A stretch of DNA of 64,000 nucleotides. It comes from Pseudothermotoga hypogea DSM 11164 = NBRC 106472. GTDB lineage: Bacteria; Thermotogota; Thermotogae; Thermotogales; DSM-5069. The stretch lies in assembly GCF_000816145.1 (NCBI RefSeq), contig NZ_CP007141.1:248001-312000 (forward strand). The letters are read 5' to 3'. A model generated the notes under the pieces. That model saw nothing but the letters and a program-made list of their open reading frames with translations, made no database searches and was not told the origin of the DNA. Positions 26,390 to 35,105 of the stretch are shown here, piece after piece (positions within the stretch are counted from its first letter, which is position 1; each line of letters opens with the position of its first letter). A program made the position numbers and the translations under genes.

Positions 26390-26890
26390 GAATCTGGTTT
26401 TTGTAAAGATGTATAAACTGAGCAAATCTCGCGCAGCCACTAATCCGATGCATATGTAAATGATAAAGAGCAACGCATTCGACGCCTCATGAATTGACCT
26501 TGAAATGGAAAGGCGCACCGACCAAGATCCCGAACAGGTCAAACGCAATCTGGGATAGGTCTATTCCGTCATGGTTCAGCTCATGATCTCGAGCATAGGT
26601 TGAAGTTATGAACATTCGTATGGGGAATCGATTCAACTGATAAGCAGAGTAGAGAGCTGGAAAGGTTCCTGGCAAATGCTGAAGCTCATGGGTTATACTT
26701 CAAGCCTTCGAACTCTGCTGTGATGTACATGAACAAAGTGTTGATCTTCCCAACTGAAAGGATCTTAAACAACGAATGAGTGAACATCGAACTTGAAACA
26801 CAACCTGATTTACAGCGAGATGTGCTGGAAATCATCGAGAATCACAAAAAAACATTTCTTTCGTTTCGAAAAAGATGCTTCCATCACTCA
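26390..26890. other. Gene-free stretch with possible decayed coding
   Basis: About 500 bp between tRNA(CAU) and the CoA-transferase terminator holds no intact gene. On the + strand a frame is open from 26612 to a TGA at 26777 and then continues from GTG 26780. The peptide on both sides looks protein-like (for example ANAEAHGLYFKPSNS and ETQPDLQRDVLEIIENHKK), but it has no usable start and one internal stop. On the - strand two short frames (about 26675-26487 and 26548-26350) are partly hydrophobic and switch frame near 26490. These may be remnants of one or two inactivated genes; the family is not recognised. Confidence 0.35.
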
Positions 26891-26897
26891 AATGAAA

Positions 26898-26917
26898 AGG
26901 CGGGCGTTTGCCCGCCT
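26898..26917 (-). terminator. Terminator of the ato operon
   Basis: An 8-bp GC-rich stem (AGGCGGGC 26898-26905, GCCCGCCT 26910-26917) with a 4-nt loop. On the - strand it follows the atoA stop by about 20 nt and is succeeded by TTTCATTT. Confidence 0.8.
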
Positions 26918-26937
26918 CTATTGTTTTTCAAAACTTT

Positions 26938-27612
26938 TTACAGATCTATCGGCATCGTGGGAATGTTCTCTGGAACGATCAAGCTTGCCGCGGTGTAATT
27001 GAGTACTTCGTCCAGAGTCGTCTGTGGCGCTATCTCTTTCAAGAGCAAGCCTTTTTCCGTCACTTCGATGACCGCCATGTCCGTGACAATGAGATCGACC
27101 CTCCTAACGGATGTCAAAGGAAGCGTGCACTTCTTGACTATCTTGGAAACCCCATTCTTCTCAATGTGTGTCATCGCCACGATGACTTTTTTCGCACCAG
27201 TGACAAGGTCCATCGCTCCACCCATGCCAGGTATGAGTTTGCCAGGAATCATCCAGTTCGCAAGATGACCCTCTTCATCCACTTGAAGTCCGCCGAGAAC
27301 GGTTATGTCGACGTGTCCACCACGAATCAGCCCAAATGAGGTCGCAGAATCGAAGGCCGCAGCTCCCGGTAGAAACGTCACTGGACCTCCACCGGCGTTG
27401 GTCAAGTTTGGATGTTCGTATCCAGGTTCCGGCGCTGGACCCATGCCAAGGATACCGTTCTCTGACTGGAAGAACACCGTCACACCCTTCGGTATGTAGT
27501 TTGCCACCAAGGTGGGAATGCCTATACCCAGGTTGACGATGTCACCGTCTTTCAACTCGAGCGCCACTCTCTTTGCTATGACAGTTCTTGCGATCTTGGG
27601 ATCCTGGATCAT
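26938..27612 (-). CDS. atoA: Acetoacetate/butyrate CoA-transferase, beta subunit
   Basis: The beta subunit of a two-subunit 3-oxoacid (butyrate-acetoacetate) CoA-transferase. The 224-residue protein has the N-terminal NLGIGIPTLVANY, the active-site Glu in QSENGILGMGP near residue 51, and the GGHVDITVLGGLQVD and PGMGGAMDLV segments. It overlaps the alpha-subunit gene as ATGA at 27609-27612. It is the last gene of the atoE-thiolase-atoD-atoA operon. Activity depends on the alpha subunit, which carries a frameshift in this sequence. Confidence 0.93.
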   Translation of the reverse strand: MIQDPKIARTVIAKRVALELKDGDIVNLGIGIPTLVANYIPKGVTVFFQSENGILGMGPAPEPGYEHPNLTNAGGGPVTFLPGAAAFDSATSFGLIRGGHVDITVLGGLQVDEEGHLANWMIPGKLIPGMGGAMDLVTGAKKVIVAMTHIEKNGVSKIVKKCTLPLTSVRRVDLIVTDMAVIEVTEKGLLLKEIAPQTTLDEVLNYTAASLIVPENIPTMPIDL

Positions 27613-28267
27613 TTCGCATTCCCCCTCACGATGTAATCCACAACTGCGTGTGGCACCTGAACTTCGTTCGGATCAATGCCGCCCACGGGAACAAGTTCCT
27701 CAACTTCGACGATCGTCACGTTTCCGGCGAAGGCCATGAGCGGGTTGAAATTGCGCGCCGTGTAATTGAAACCAAATTACCCAGAAAATCTGCTTTCTTA
27801 GCTTTGATGAGTGCGAAATCTGCTTTCAAAGCCGTCTCAACAAGAAACTCCTTGCCGTCTATGGTGATCTTCTGTTTCCCATTTTCCACCACTGTTCCCA
27901 CACCGGTGGGTGTGAGAATACCACCGAGGCCAAAACCTCCAGCTCTGACACGCTCGGCAAGTGTTCCCTGTGGTACGAGCTCGACTTCAAGTGTACCCTC
28001 GATCATCTGCTTCTGGGTTTCAGGGTTTGTGCCGATGTGCGACACGATCACTTTCTTGACCAGTTTGTTCACGATGAGCTTGCCAATGCCCCTGTCGGGA
28101 AAGGCCGTATCGTTGGCTATTACAGTCAAGTTCTTCTTACCAGCCTTGATCAGGCCATCAACGAGAAGTTCGGGCGTACCGTCACCCAGAAAACCTCCGA
28201 TCATGAGCACGGCACCGTCCGGTATCATCTCGATCGCTTGCTCGACACTGATGAGTTTGTTTTTCAT
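27609..28267 (-). pseudogene. atoD: CoA-transferase alpha subunit, broken by one frameshift near 27769
   Basis: The first 167 codons from ATG 28267 encode a normal alpha subunit ([18 protein letters not shown] near the start, [16 protein letters not shown] near residue 113). After FLGNLV at 27770 the frame is lost and would run out into nonsense. In the next frame the family C-terminus resumes immediately ([17 protein letters not shown], then VEELVPVGGIDPNEVQVP) and ends at TGA 27609, coupled to atoA. The coding strand reads GTT-TC-AAT, one base short; restoring a T in the TTT run would give V-F-N-Y-T-A-R. It is either a real mutation or a homopolymer sequencing error. Confidence 0.88.
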
Positions 28268-28281
28268 ACACTGAAACCTCC

Positions 28282-29484
28282 TCAAACGTTTTTGATGATT
28301 ATGGCTGTTCCCATGCCTCCACCTATACACAGGCTCGCCAGTCCAAGCTCAACACCGCGTTTCTTCATCTCGTACAGCAGGGTCACAACGATCCTGTTTC
28401 CACTGGCACCTATTGGATGGCCAAGTGCGATGGCACCACCGTTGACGTTCACGCGCTCTTCGAGCCATTCATCGCTGACACCATGTTCTTTTTTGACGTC
28501 CCTCAGAACGGCGATCGACTGCGCAGCGAAGGCCTCGTTCAGTTCGATCAGGGAAATATCGGTGAGTTTCATCTTTGCTTTTGCGAGCGCTTTGGATATG
28601 GCGCCAACCGGACCTATGCCCATGATTGCCGGATCAACGCCATGTTGAGCGAAGGAGACGATTTCCGCCATGGGTTTGAGCCCATATTTTTTCACAGCAT
28701 CCTCCGAAGCGAGTATCACAGCGGATGCGCCATCGTTGATACCAGAAGCGTTACCTGCAGTTACGGTTCCGTTAGGTTTGAAAGCAGGTTTGAGCTTTGC
28801 GAGCGCTTCAAGCGTCGTGTCAAACCTTGGATGTTCGTCGGTATCGAAGATCTTCTCACCTTTCTTTTCCTTGATGACCACAGGCACGATCTCGTCTTTG
28901 AACCTTCCACTTTCGATCGCTTTCTTTGCCTTCATCTGGCTCTTGTAAGCAAAGAGATCTTGCTCTTCTCTGCTTATGCCGTACTTTTCGACCAGATTCT
29001 CTGCGGTCACACCCATGTGGTACATGTTGAACACATCCGTGAGGCCATCGTAAACCATGTGATCGACGATCTCACCGTTGCCAAGCCTGTAGCCAAACCT
29101 TGCCTTTTGAAGCAAGTACGGTGCCATGGACATGTTTTCCATACCGGCTGCAAGAACTATCTCTGCTTCGTTCATCATGATGTCTGTGGCTCCAATCATG
29201 ATGGCTTTCATTCCAGAACCGCAGAGCATGTTCACCGTATAACCGGGTTTCTCCGCGGGAATACCTGCGTATATCCCAACCTGCCTACCTGGACCCATGC
29301 CCTGGCCAGCCATGAGGATGTTACCTACGATGGTTTCGTCAATCCATTCAGGTTTAACATTCGCCTGTTCCATCGCAGCCTTTGCTGCAGTGACGGCGAG
29401 CTGTACTGCGGGTACGTCCTTCAAACTTCCTCCAAAGGTTCCTATTGCGGTTCTCTTTGCTCCAACGATGTAGACCTTTCTCAT
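28282..29484 (-). CDS. Acetyl-CoA C-acetyltransferase (thiolase)
   Basis: A 400-residue thiolase II that interconverts acetoacetyl-CoA and two acetyl-CoA. The acylated Cys is in [10 protein letters not shown] near residue 88, His in [10 protein letters not shown] near 355 and the second Cys in CIGGGMGTA near 385. It lies between atoE and atoD, 14 nt from the alpha subunit start. The gene is intact, unlike its two neighbours. With AtoAD and AtoE it would complete uptake and cleavage of acetoacetate or butyrate-derived acetoacetyl-CoA. Confidence 0.95.
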   Translation of the reverse strand: MRKVYIVGAKRTAIGTFGGSLKDVPAVQLAVTAAKAAMEQANVKPEWIDETIVGNILMAGQGMGPGRQVGIYAGIPAEKPGYTVNMLCGSGMKAIMIGATDIMMNEAEIVLAAGMENMSMAPYLLQKARFGYRLGNGEIVDHMVYDGLTDVFNMYHMGVTAENLVEKYGISREEQDLFAYKSQMKAKKAIESGRFKDEIVPVVIKEKKGEKIFDTDEHPRFDTTLEALAKLKPAFKPNGTVTAGNASGINDGASAVILASEDAVKKYGLKPMAEIVSFAQHGVDPAIMGIGPVGAISKALAKAKMKLTDISLIELNEAFAAQSIAVLRDVKKEHGVSDEWLEERVNVNGGAIALGHPIGASGNRIVVTLLYEMKKRGVELGLASLCIGGGMGTAIIIKNV

Positions 29485-29499
29485 GGGATCACCTCCAGA

Positions 29500-30829
29500 T
29501 CAAAGAATGAGGAGCAGGATGCTTGTGACGATACCGCTCCAAATCAGTGCCATTACGCAGTAACCCATTATGTCCCTTATTTCCAACTTTGCAACCGAGA
29601 GCAGCGGAAGAGCCCAGAAAGGTTGAATCATGTTCGTCCATGCATCACCCCAAGCGACGCCCATGACCACCTTCGGTACGGACGCGCCTATTTTCATCGC
29701 CGCATCGACCATGATTGGACCCTGAACAGACCACTGACCTCCACCGGATGGTACGAACAGGTTGATGAGACCCGCGCTCCAGTAGCTGTAAAGAGGAAGC
29801 GTTTTTGCCGTGGAGAACGACGCAAACCAGTTCGCAATCGTTGCGGCCAGACCCGATTTGACCATCATACCCATAATACCCGCGTAAAACGGGAACTGGA
29901 TCACAATGCCCCACACAGTTTTACCGGCTTCAATGGCCGCATCGATGAAGTTCCTCGGTGTCCCATGTAGCAGGATACCCAACATGAGGAAGATGAAGTT
30001 GAGTATGTTGAGATCCAGAGAACCTTTTTTTGACGAAGAAATAGTAGAAGACGTATATCAAGCCGATGATGGCGATTATCAAAGACAAAACCATGCTGTT
30101 TTCCATTCTCTCGGCGGGCGTCATCTGTGATGGATCTTTCTTTGGTTTTTCCTTCTTCTCAGCAAACACTGATGGATCAACTTCTATGACCTGCTCTTTC
30201 TTCGGATGCATTGCGGCCATGATGAACGGCAGAGTGACCAACAACACCAGCACCGGAACGTAACCGATAGGTGAAAAGATCGTTTGGGAGACGGGTATCA
30301 AGCCAATCTTGGATTCCAGAAAGTGACCTTTCGTGTTCACCAACAACGGTGCGGATGCTGAAAAACCAGCGTGCCAAACGAGAAAACCAGAGTAAGCAGA
30401 GGCAACCAGCAACGGATAGTGTAAGCCTTTGCCTTTCATGTTCTTGGCGATTTCTATGGCCAGCAGGGAAGTGAATATGAGTCCAAAGCCCCAGTTCAGA
30501 TAACTCGTGACGATCATCACAACACACGCGAGTGCGACAGCTTTGAACGGTGTGTTCGCAGCCTTGGCGATCGTCTTCAAAACAGCAGCCATCGGCTTTG
30601 TTTGGGCAAGAATGTGTCCTGTCATGAGCACGAGACACATCTGCATTGCGAACGCCAGCAAGCTCCAGAACCCATCGCCCATGTACACGATCATGTCGAT
30701 GGGGCTCTTCTTCTGGATGACTATTCCGAGGATGAAGGTGATGAGAGTGAGGATCATCGCGAAGATCAGAGCATCTGGCAGGTACTTTTTAGCAAACTTT
30801 GAAAAAGCATCACCGAGAACCCTTAGCAC
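29500..30829 (-). pseudogene. atoE: Short-chain fatty acid transporter AtoE, broken by one frameshift in an A7 run
   Basis: AtoE-family permeases import short-chain fatty acids. From GTG 30829 (behind GGAGGGATCGGT) the frame encodes about 268 residues of the family, including SYLNWGFGLIFTSLLA and SGFLVWHAGFSASAPL. At a run of seven A on the coding strand (T7 at 30025-30031) the frame shifts. Dropping one A continues K-K-G-S-L-D-L-N into the intact C-terminal part, which has FVPSGGGQWSVQGPIM and AWGDAWTNMIQPFWALP and ends at 29500. The rejoined protein is about 440 residues, the family length. The cause is a +1 insertion or sequencing error; slippage rescue is conceivable. Confidence 0.88.
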
Positions 30830-30911
30830 ACCGATCCCTCCTATGTGAGATTTTTCTCATGGGTTAAAGTAACATTTTTCAGAGTATGAAATCAAGTAGA
30901 CAGACGTTGCA

Positions 30912-30940
30912 TTGACAACGAGACTGTCATAGTGTAATAT
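30912..30940 (+). promoter_or_regulatory. Promoter of the GntR-ABC operon
   Basis: TTGACA at 30912-30917 and TAATAT at 30935-30940 with a 17-nt spacer. The predicted start of transcription, near 30947, falls after the first GTG codons at 30945 and 30948, which supports GTG 30957 as the regulator's start. Confidence 0.8.
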
Positions 30941-30944
30941 TACA
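30933..30944. promoter_or_regulatory. 12-bp palindrome overlapping the -10 element: candidate GntR operator
   Basis: TGTAATATTACA is a perfect 12-bp palindrome that covers the -10 of the gntR promoter. YtrA-type GntR regulators bind such short palindromes in their own promoters, so autorepression is a reasonable inference. Confidence 0.55.
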
Positions 30945-30956
30945 GTGGTGAGAAGT

Positions 30957-31358
30957 GTGTGGTTCAAGATAGACTTCACGTCCCACGTTCCTGTGTACAA
31001 ACAAATAAAGGAAAAACTTAAACTGCTGATACTCACAGGTGAGTTGAAACCAGGTGATTTCGTTCCATCCATAAGAACGCTCGCCGACGACTTGAAGGTG
31101 AACGTCAACACCGTTGCGAGGGCGTACAGAGAGCTCGCCATGGAAGGTGTGCTGGAACCTGTGCGTGGAGAAGGTTACCTTGTCAGACAGTTGAACGGAG
31201 AAGGGTTCATACGCTCCAACATCGAGAACTTCATTGACGCCGTTGAGAGGTGTAAGGAAGTTGGGATAGGAATTGAACGTTTGATGTCGCTACTGAAAGA
31301 GATCTATGGGAGGCGGGACGATGGTTCTGAGCGTGAAGAACTTGGTGAAGAGCTATAG
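30957..31358 (+). CDS. GntR family transcriptional regulator, YtrA subfamily
   Basis: A 133-residue regulator with a GntR winged helix-turn-helix at residues 8-75 (VPVYKQIKEKLKLLILTGEL, PSIRTLADDLKVNVNTVARAYREL, GYLVRQ) and a short C-terminal helical segment, the size typical of the YtrA subfamily. These regulators usually sit first in an operon with ABC exporter genes that they repress, as here: the stop overlaps the ATPase gene by 38 nt. It is divergent from atoE, and the shared 115-bp gap could let it act on both. The effector is unknown. Confidence 0.9.
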   Translation: MWFKIDFTSHVPVYKQIKEKLKLLILTGELKPGDFVPSIRTLADDLKVNVNTVARAYRELAMEGVLEPVRGEGYLVRQLNGEGFIRSNIENFIDAVERCKEVGIGIERLMSLLKEIYGRRDDGSEREELGEEL

Positions 31359-32106
31359 GAACAAACGCGCTGTCGAAGGTGTTTCTTTCGACGTCGAAAA
31401 GGGTCAGATCTTCGCTTTGCTCGGTCCAAACGGCGCGGGCAAGACAACGACCATGAAATGTGTCCTCGGACTCAGGAAAGCAGATTCCGGTGAGATAACG
31501 ATCAACGGTTCGTACTCGTATTTGCCCGAGCAAAAAGAGCTTTATCGATATCTAACTGTGGAAAAGATGGTTCGCACCAACAACAGGATCAATCGGAGGT
31601 TCGATGCAAAGAAGGCTCTCGACCTGCTCGAAGAGTTTCAGATACCTTTGAAGGAGAAGATCGCGAACCTCTCACATGGCATGAACACGCTCGCTTACCT
31701 TTCTCTGGTACTTGCGGAAGACGTCGATCTTTACCTCATGGATGAACCCACCTGGGGACTCGATCCACTGATGCGAAACAGGGTGCTCGAGCTCGTCAGA
31801 ACGATGCCACAAAGTGGAAAGAGCGTTCTTTACACGAGCCACATTTTATCCGAAGTTGAGAAGATCGCAGACATTGTAGCAATCATGGTGAAGGGCAGAA
31901 TCGTGGAAATGGACAACCTGGACAACCTGAAAGAGAAGTACGTCGCGTGCGTCGTACCAAAAGGCGAGAAATTGAACGGCTACCTCTACAGATCCACAAA
32001 GGAGGAAGACGTGTACATTGTAAAAAGGAGTGAAGCAAACGGGAAGATTCAGCCCGCGGATTTTGACATGATCTTCGAAGCTTTAGTGAAAGGAGTGAAA
32101 ATATGA
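31321..32106 (+). CDS. ABC transporter ATP-binding protein
   Basis: A 261-residue ABC-2-type ATPase with Walker A (GPNGAGKTT near 37), a signature that deviates to LSHGM near 122, Walker B (LYLMDEP near 144) and a switch His (YTSHILSE). A 60-residue C-terminal extension follows the nucleotide-binding domain. The start ATG 31321 follows GGGAGGCGGGACG. It pairs with the membrane gene downstream (4-nt overlap) and is controlled by the YtrA-type regulator upstream. Export of a drug, lipid or peptide is likely; no substrate can be assigned. Confidence 0.9.
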   Translation: MVLSVKNLVKSYRNKRAVEGVSFDVEKGQIFALLGPNGAGKTTTMKCVLGLRKADSGEITINGSYSYLPEQKELYRYLTVEKMVRTNNRINRRFDAKKALDLLEEFQIPLKEKIANLSHGMNTLAYLSLVLAEDVDLYLMDEPTWGLDPLMRNRVLELVRTMPQSGKSVLYTSHILSEVEKIADIVAIMVKGRIVEMDNLDNLKEKYVACVVPKGEKLNGYLYRSTKEEDVYIVKRSEANGKIQPADFDMIFEALVKGVKI

Positions 32107-32867
32107 TACACAAGGAACTTGCCGATATGAAACTCAGATCCATAGTGATATTCTTCCTCGGTGCAGGCCTCTTTTTCTTTGTCGCACCGTTTCATAGACT
32201 GACACTTGAAATGCTGAACGAATACACACAGCTGGAGAACATGCCAAAGTTGCTCGAAAGATTTGTTCCCAAGAATTTCGTTGAGAGACTCTCCGACTGG
32301 AGCTTTTACATCTATACGCAGTGGTTCGGAAAGAATCTGGGCCAGTTTGTTCCCATTCTCGCAATCATTATAGCCTTTCCGCTTTTTGCAAGAGAGACAG
32401 AGAACGGAACCATGGAGTTCTTGCTGGCTCGGAGCAGTAGAAAAAAAGTGTTTTGGTCGAAATCATGCATCGCAATAGCTGTCCTGACCGTTGAGATGCT
32501 CGTGTTTTCTTTACTCCCAGGCATTTACTCTTTGCTCGCCTCCAAAGATCTCAAGTACGAATTACTCGGTGCTTACACGATCCACACGCTCGTCGGCGCA
32601 CTGTTTTGGTTCACACTCACAATGTTGTTTTCCGTGATGTACGACGATCAGGTCAAGCCCATCCTTACTGCGGTGGGAATCCTCGCAAGCAGCACCGTGA
32701 TAGGAATTTTTAAACCCCTCAGGTTCATGAACACCTATTCCTACATACTGGGAAGCAAGATCATCTCCACAGGAAAAATGGATGTCATCTACACGGTCAG
32801 CCTGCTGACAGTGATTGCTGTCATCTTGCTGTCGAGTTATGCCATATTTTTGAAGAAGGAATTCTGA
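32103..32867 (+). CDS. ABC-2 type transporter permease
   Basis: A 254-residue membrane protein with about six helices: one at residues 13-30, one near 85-105 followed by the ABC-2 segment FARETENGTMEFLLARSSRK, then further helices near 120-140, 155-175, 185-205 and 225-247. The extracytoplasmic loop after helix 1 is large. It works with the ATPase encoded just upstream. Confidence 0.87.
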   Translation: MIHKELADMKLRSIVIFFLGAGLFFFVAPFHRLTLEMLNEYTQLENMPKLLERFVPKNFVERLSDWSFYIYTQWFGKNLGQFVPILAIIIAFPLFARETENGTMEFLLARSSRKKVFWSKSCIAIAVLTVEMLVFSLLPGIYSLLASKDLKYELLGAYTIHTLVGALFWFTLTMLFSVMYDDQVKPILTAVGILASSTVIGIFKPLRFMNTYSYILGSKIISTGKMDVIYTVSLLTVIAVILLSSYAIFLKKEF

Positions 32868-32879
32868 GGAGGTGTCAGC

Positions 32880-33200
32880 ATGATTCTAACAACAACGGAG
32901 AAGCTCGAGGGTTACGAAGTTGTAGAAACGCTTGGACTGGTGATGGGCAACGTGGTTTATTCGAAGCACCTTGGCAAAGACATCGCTGCAGCCTTCAAGA
33001 CATTGGCTGGAGGTGAGATCAAGTCCTACACGGAGTTACTCACCGAGGCAAGGAACATAGCTCTGCAGAGAATGATAGCCGAAGCTGAAAAACTCAATGC
33101 CGATGCGGTGATTGGCCTTAGATTTGGAGGTTCCTCGATCATGCAATCGGCCGCCGAGGTACTCGCCTACGGTACGGCCGTCAAGCTGAGGAAACTCTGA
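32880..33200 (+). CDS. YbjQ/UPF0145 (DUF74) family protein
   Basis: A 106-residue YbjQ-like protein that assembles into a pentameric beta-rich ring in solved homologues. It has the family's TTTEKLEGYEV start, LGLVMGNVVYSKHLGKDI and the LNADAVIGLRF segment. Function is unknown. It lies 12 nt after the permease behind GGAGGTGTCAGC, probably in the same operon, and overlaps the convergent lysA end by 20 nt. Confidence 0.92.
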   Translation: MILTTTEKLEGYEVVETLGLVMGNVVYSKHLGKDIAAAFKTLAGGEIKSYTELLTEARNIALQRMIAEAEKLNADAVIGLRFGGSSIMQSAAEVLAYGTAVKLRKL

Positions 33201-34338
33201 AACCTGTTTCCTTGCTGTACAGGATCTCGGGTGCTCTTCTCAGCAAGTTGTAGTGTGAGGACATCACGTAGCCGTACGCACCGACGTCTCTTATGATTAG
33301 AAGTTCTCCCTCTTGTGGTTCGGGGAGTTCAAGATTTTTCGCAAAAGTATCGGCACTCTCGCACACCGGGCCGACCACGTCCGCAACGATGGTGGGCCTA
33401 TCTTTTTGCTCGTAGAGCGGTTCTATCCTGTGTTTTGCACCGTAAAGTGCTGGCCTGATCAAATGCGACATGCCCGCGTCGATCACGATGAAGTTTTTGT
33501 TCTTCGTCTTCTTCACGTACTCAACCTTCGAAATCAGATAACCCGCTGGACCTACGATCCATCTTCCGAGCTCGAGAACAATTCTGCAGTTGAAGTCCTC
33601 AAGTATTGGAAATACGTTTCTTCGATACTCTTCCAGATCGAGCTGTTTTCCATCTCCATAGTCTATGCCCCATCCGCCACCGAGGTTGACGAGCTCGAGC
33701 TGAAGATTCAACTTCGAGGCGAAGTCCCTCATGGACTCGAAGGCCTGCCGATAAGGATCAACCTCGACGATCTGAGAGCCTATGTGACAGTGCAAGCCCA
33801 CGAGTCGAACGAACCTGCTTCTGGAGATGATCTGAATCATTCTTTCCGCAGTGTCGTAATCCACCCCAAACTTGTTCTCTTTCAAACCCGTTGCGATGTG
33901 GTGGTGCGTCTTTGGATCGACATCTGGATTGACCCTTATCGCAACCCTCACGGGTCTGTCCGCGATGGATTCAAGTCTCAGCAGTTCTTCAAGACTGTCG
34001 AGGTTGATGCAATAGACAGAATCTTCAACGTACTTTTTCAGTTCTCCTACACTCTTGCAGTTCCCGTTCACGACGATCCTCTCGGGAGTAAAACCAGCCT
34101 TCCTTACGCGCTCGTACTCACCGAAAGAGACTACATCCACCATAGTACCGAGCTCGTTGAGCATGGAGAGGATTTCAAAGTTGAAGTTGGCCTTCACTGC
34201 GTAGGCGAGGTGAAAGTCGAACTGGTTGAAAAAGTCGTAGACCTTCCTGACTCTGTCACGAATGAAGTCCAGATCGTAGAAATAAAAAGGCGTGCCGAAT
34301 ACTTCGGCTGCAGAAAGGAGAATGGAAGAATCGATCAT
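33181..34338 (-). CDS. lysA: Diaminopimelate decarboxylase
   Basis: LysA converts meso-diaminopimelate to lysine using PLP. The 385-residue alanine-racemase-fold protein has the PLP lysine in AYAVKANFN near residue 46, HCHIGSQI near 187, NLGGGWGIDY near 218, ELGRW near 258 and the C-terminal CESADT and GAYGYVMSSHYN segments from the second subunit site. The ATG 34338 overlaps AGGAGTGG. It is the last gene of the trpXYZ transcription unit, 20 nt after the ATPase stop, which is an unusual pairing. Confidence 0.95.
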   Translation of the reverse strand: MIDSSILLSAAEVFGTPFYFYDLDFIRDRVRKVYDFFNQFDFHLAYAVKANFNFEILSMLNELGTMVDVVSFGEYERVRKAGFTPERIVVNGNCKSVGELKKYVEDSVYCINLDSLEELLRLESIADRPVRVAIRVNPDVDPKTHHHIATGLKENKFGVDYDTAERMIQIISRSRFVRLVGLHCHIGSQIVEVDPYRQAFESMRDFASKLNLQLELVNLGGGWGIDYGDGKQLDLEEYRRNVFPILEDFNCRIVLELGRWIVGPAGYLISKVEYVKKTKNKNFIVIDAGMSHLIRPALYGAKHRIEPLYEQKDRPTIVADVVGPVCESADTFAKNLELPEPQEGELLIIRDVGAYGYVMSSHYNLLRRAPEILYSKETGFRVSSA

Positions 34339-34358
34339 TCACCAACCACTCCTCATCG

Positions 34359-35105
34359 TCAGGTTGTCGCTGTTAGTTTGGATTTTATCATCGACTTGAG
34401 CTGGCTCGCTTGGACTTTTTGTTTCGATTTGTCGATACGTGCGATGATCTTCCCATCCTCCATGACGATCACGGTGTCACCGTACTGTTCGGCGATGTTC
34501 ATATCGTGCGTGATCATGAGGATCGTGGTACCGAGTGTCTTGTTTATCCTGTCGGTGAGTTCCATGATCTTCTCGGTGCTCTTGGGATCCAGCGAAGCTG
34601 TGTGCTCGTCGAGCAGGAGCAGCTTGGGGTTTGAAGAGACGGCCATCACCATGGCGAGAGCCTGTTTTTGACCCCCAGAAAGCTTGGAGGCCTTTTTCTT
34701 TAAATTCTCCTCCAGTCCAAGTTCACAGGACCTGAGCAGTTCGATCGCCCTCGGATCCACACGACCGAAGCTCAAACCCCTGAAGCCTTTCTTTCTGGCG
34801 AGCATGAGGTTCTCTTCGATACTCAAATTCGGAAAGATTCCCAAATTTGGATCCTGACAGACTATGCTGCCACACTTAAAAATCTTCTCTTCTCTGAGTA
34901 CTTGCCCCATGATGCGGCAGACTCCGAAGGTCGGTTTGACCTCTCCAACCACCACTTTCATGAGCGTGCTCTTACCCGCACCGTTCGCGCCAACGATCAC
35001 CACGAACTGGCCTTCTTCCACCAAAAGATCGACGTTCTTCAGTGCGACCTTCTCATCGAGAGTGCCTCTGTTGTAGATCACGGTGACACGCTCGAGCTGT
35101 ATCAT
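34359..35105 (-). CDS. trpZ: Tryptophan-type ABC transporter ATP-binding protein (TrpZ)
   Basis: A 248-residue ABC ATPase with Walker A (GANGAGKST near residue 40), signature KLSGGQKQALAM, Walker B (LLLLDEHTASLDP) and switch His (LMITHDMN). The Glu-His after Walker B replaces the usual Glu-Pro. The start ATG 35105 overlaps the permease stop as ATGA; a longer frame upstream is not used. It belongs with a DUF534-type binding protein and a single permease, the trpXYZ layout. Confidence 0.88.
   Translation of the reverse strand: MIQLERVTVIYNRGTLDEKVALKNVDLLVEEGQFVVIVGANGAGKSTLMKVVVGEVKPTFGVCRIMGQVLREEKIFKCGSIVCQDPNLGIFPNLSIEENLMLARKKGFRGLSFGRVDPRAIELLRSCELGLEENLKKKASKLSGGQKQALAMVMAVSSNPKLLLLDEHTASLDPKSTEKIMELTDRINKTLGTTILMITHDMNIAEQYGDTVIVMEDGKIIARIDKSKQKVQASQLKSMIKSKLTATT

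Noticed and set aside
28417-29970. A 517-codon open frame on the + strand opposite the thiolase gene and the 3' part of atoE
   Set aside because: It lies antisense to genes with clear family motifs. The peptide is rich in His, Cys and Arg, as mirror frames of this codon usage are, and it resembles no protein family.
30020-30035. Programmed -1 ribosomal frameshift at the A7 run in atoE
   Set aside because: Restoring the conserved C-terminus needs a +1 (or -2) shift, and the site is C-AAA-AAA-AGG with no obvious stimulatory hairpin just downstream. A mutation or sequencing error is simpler.
33313-34671. A 452-codon open frame on the + strand opposite lysA and trpZ
   Set aside because: It is a mirror frame of lysA, which has all its PLP motifs; there is no ribosome site or promoter.
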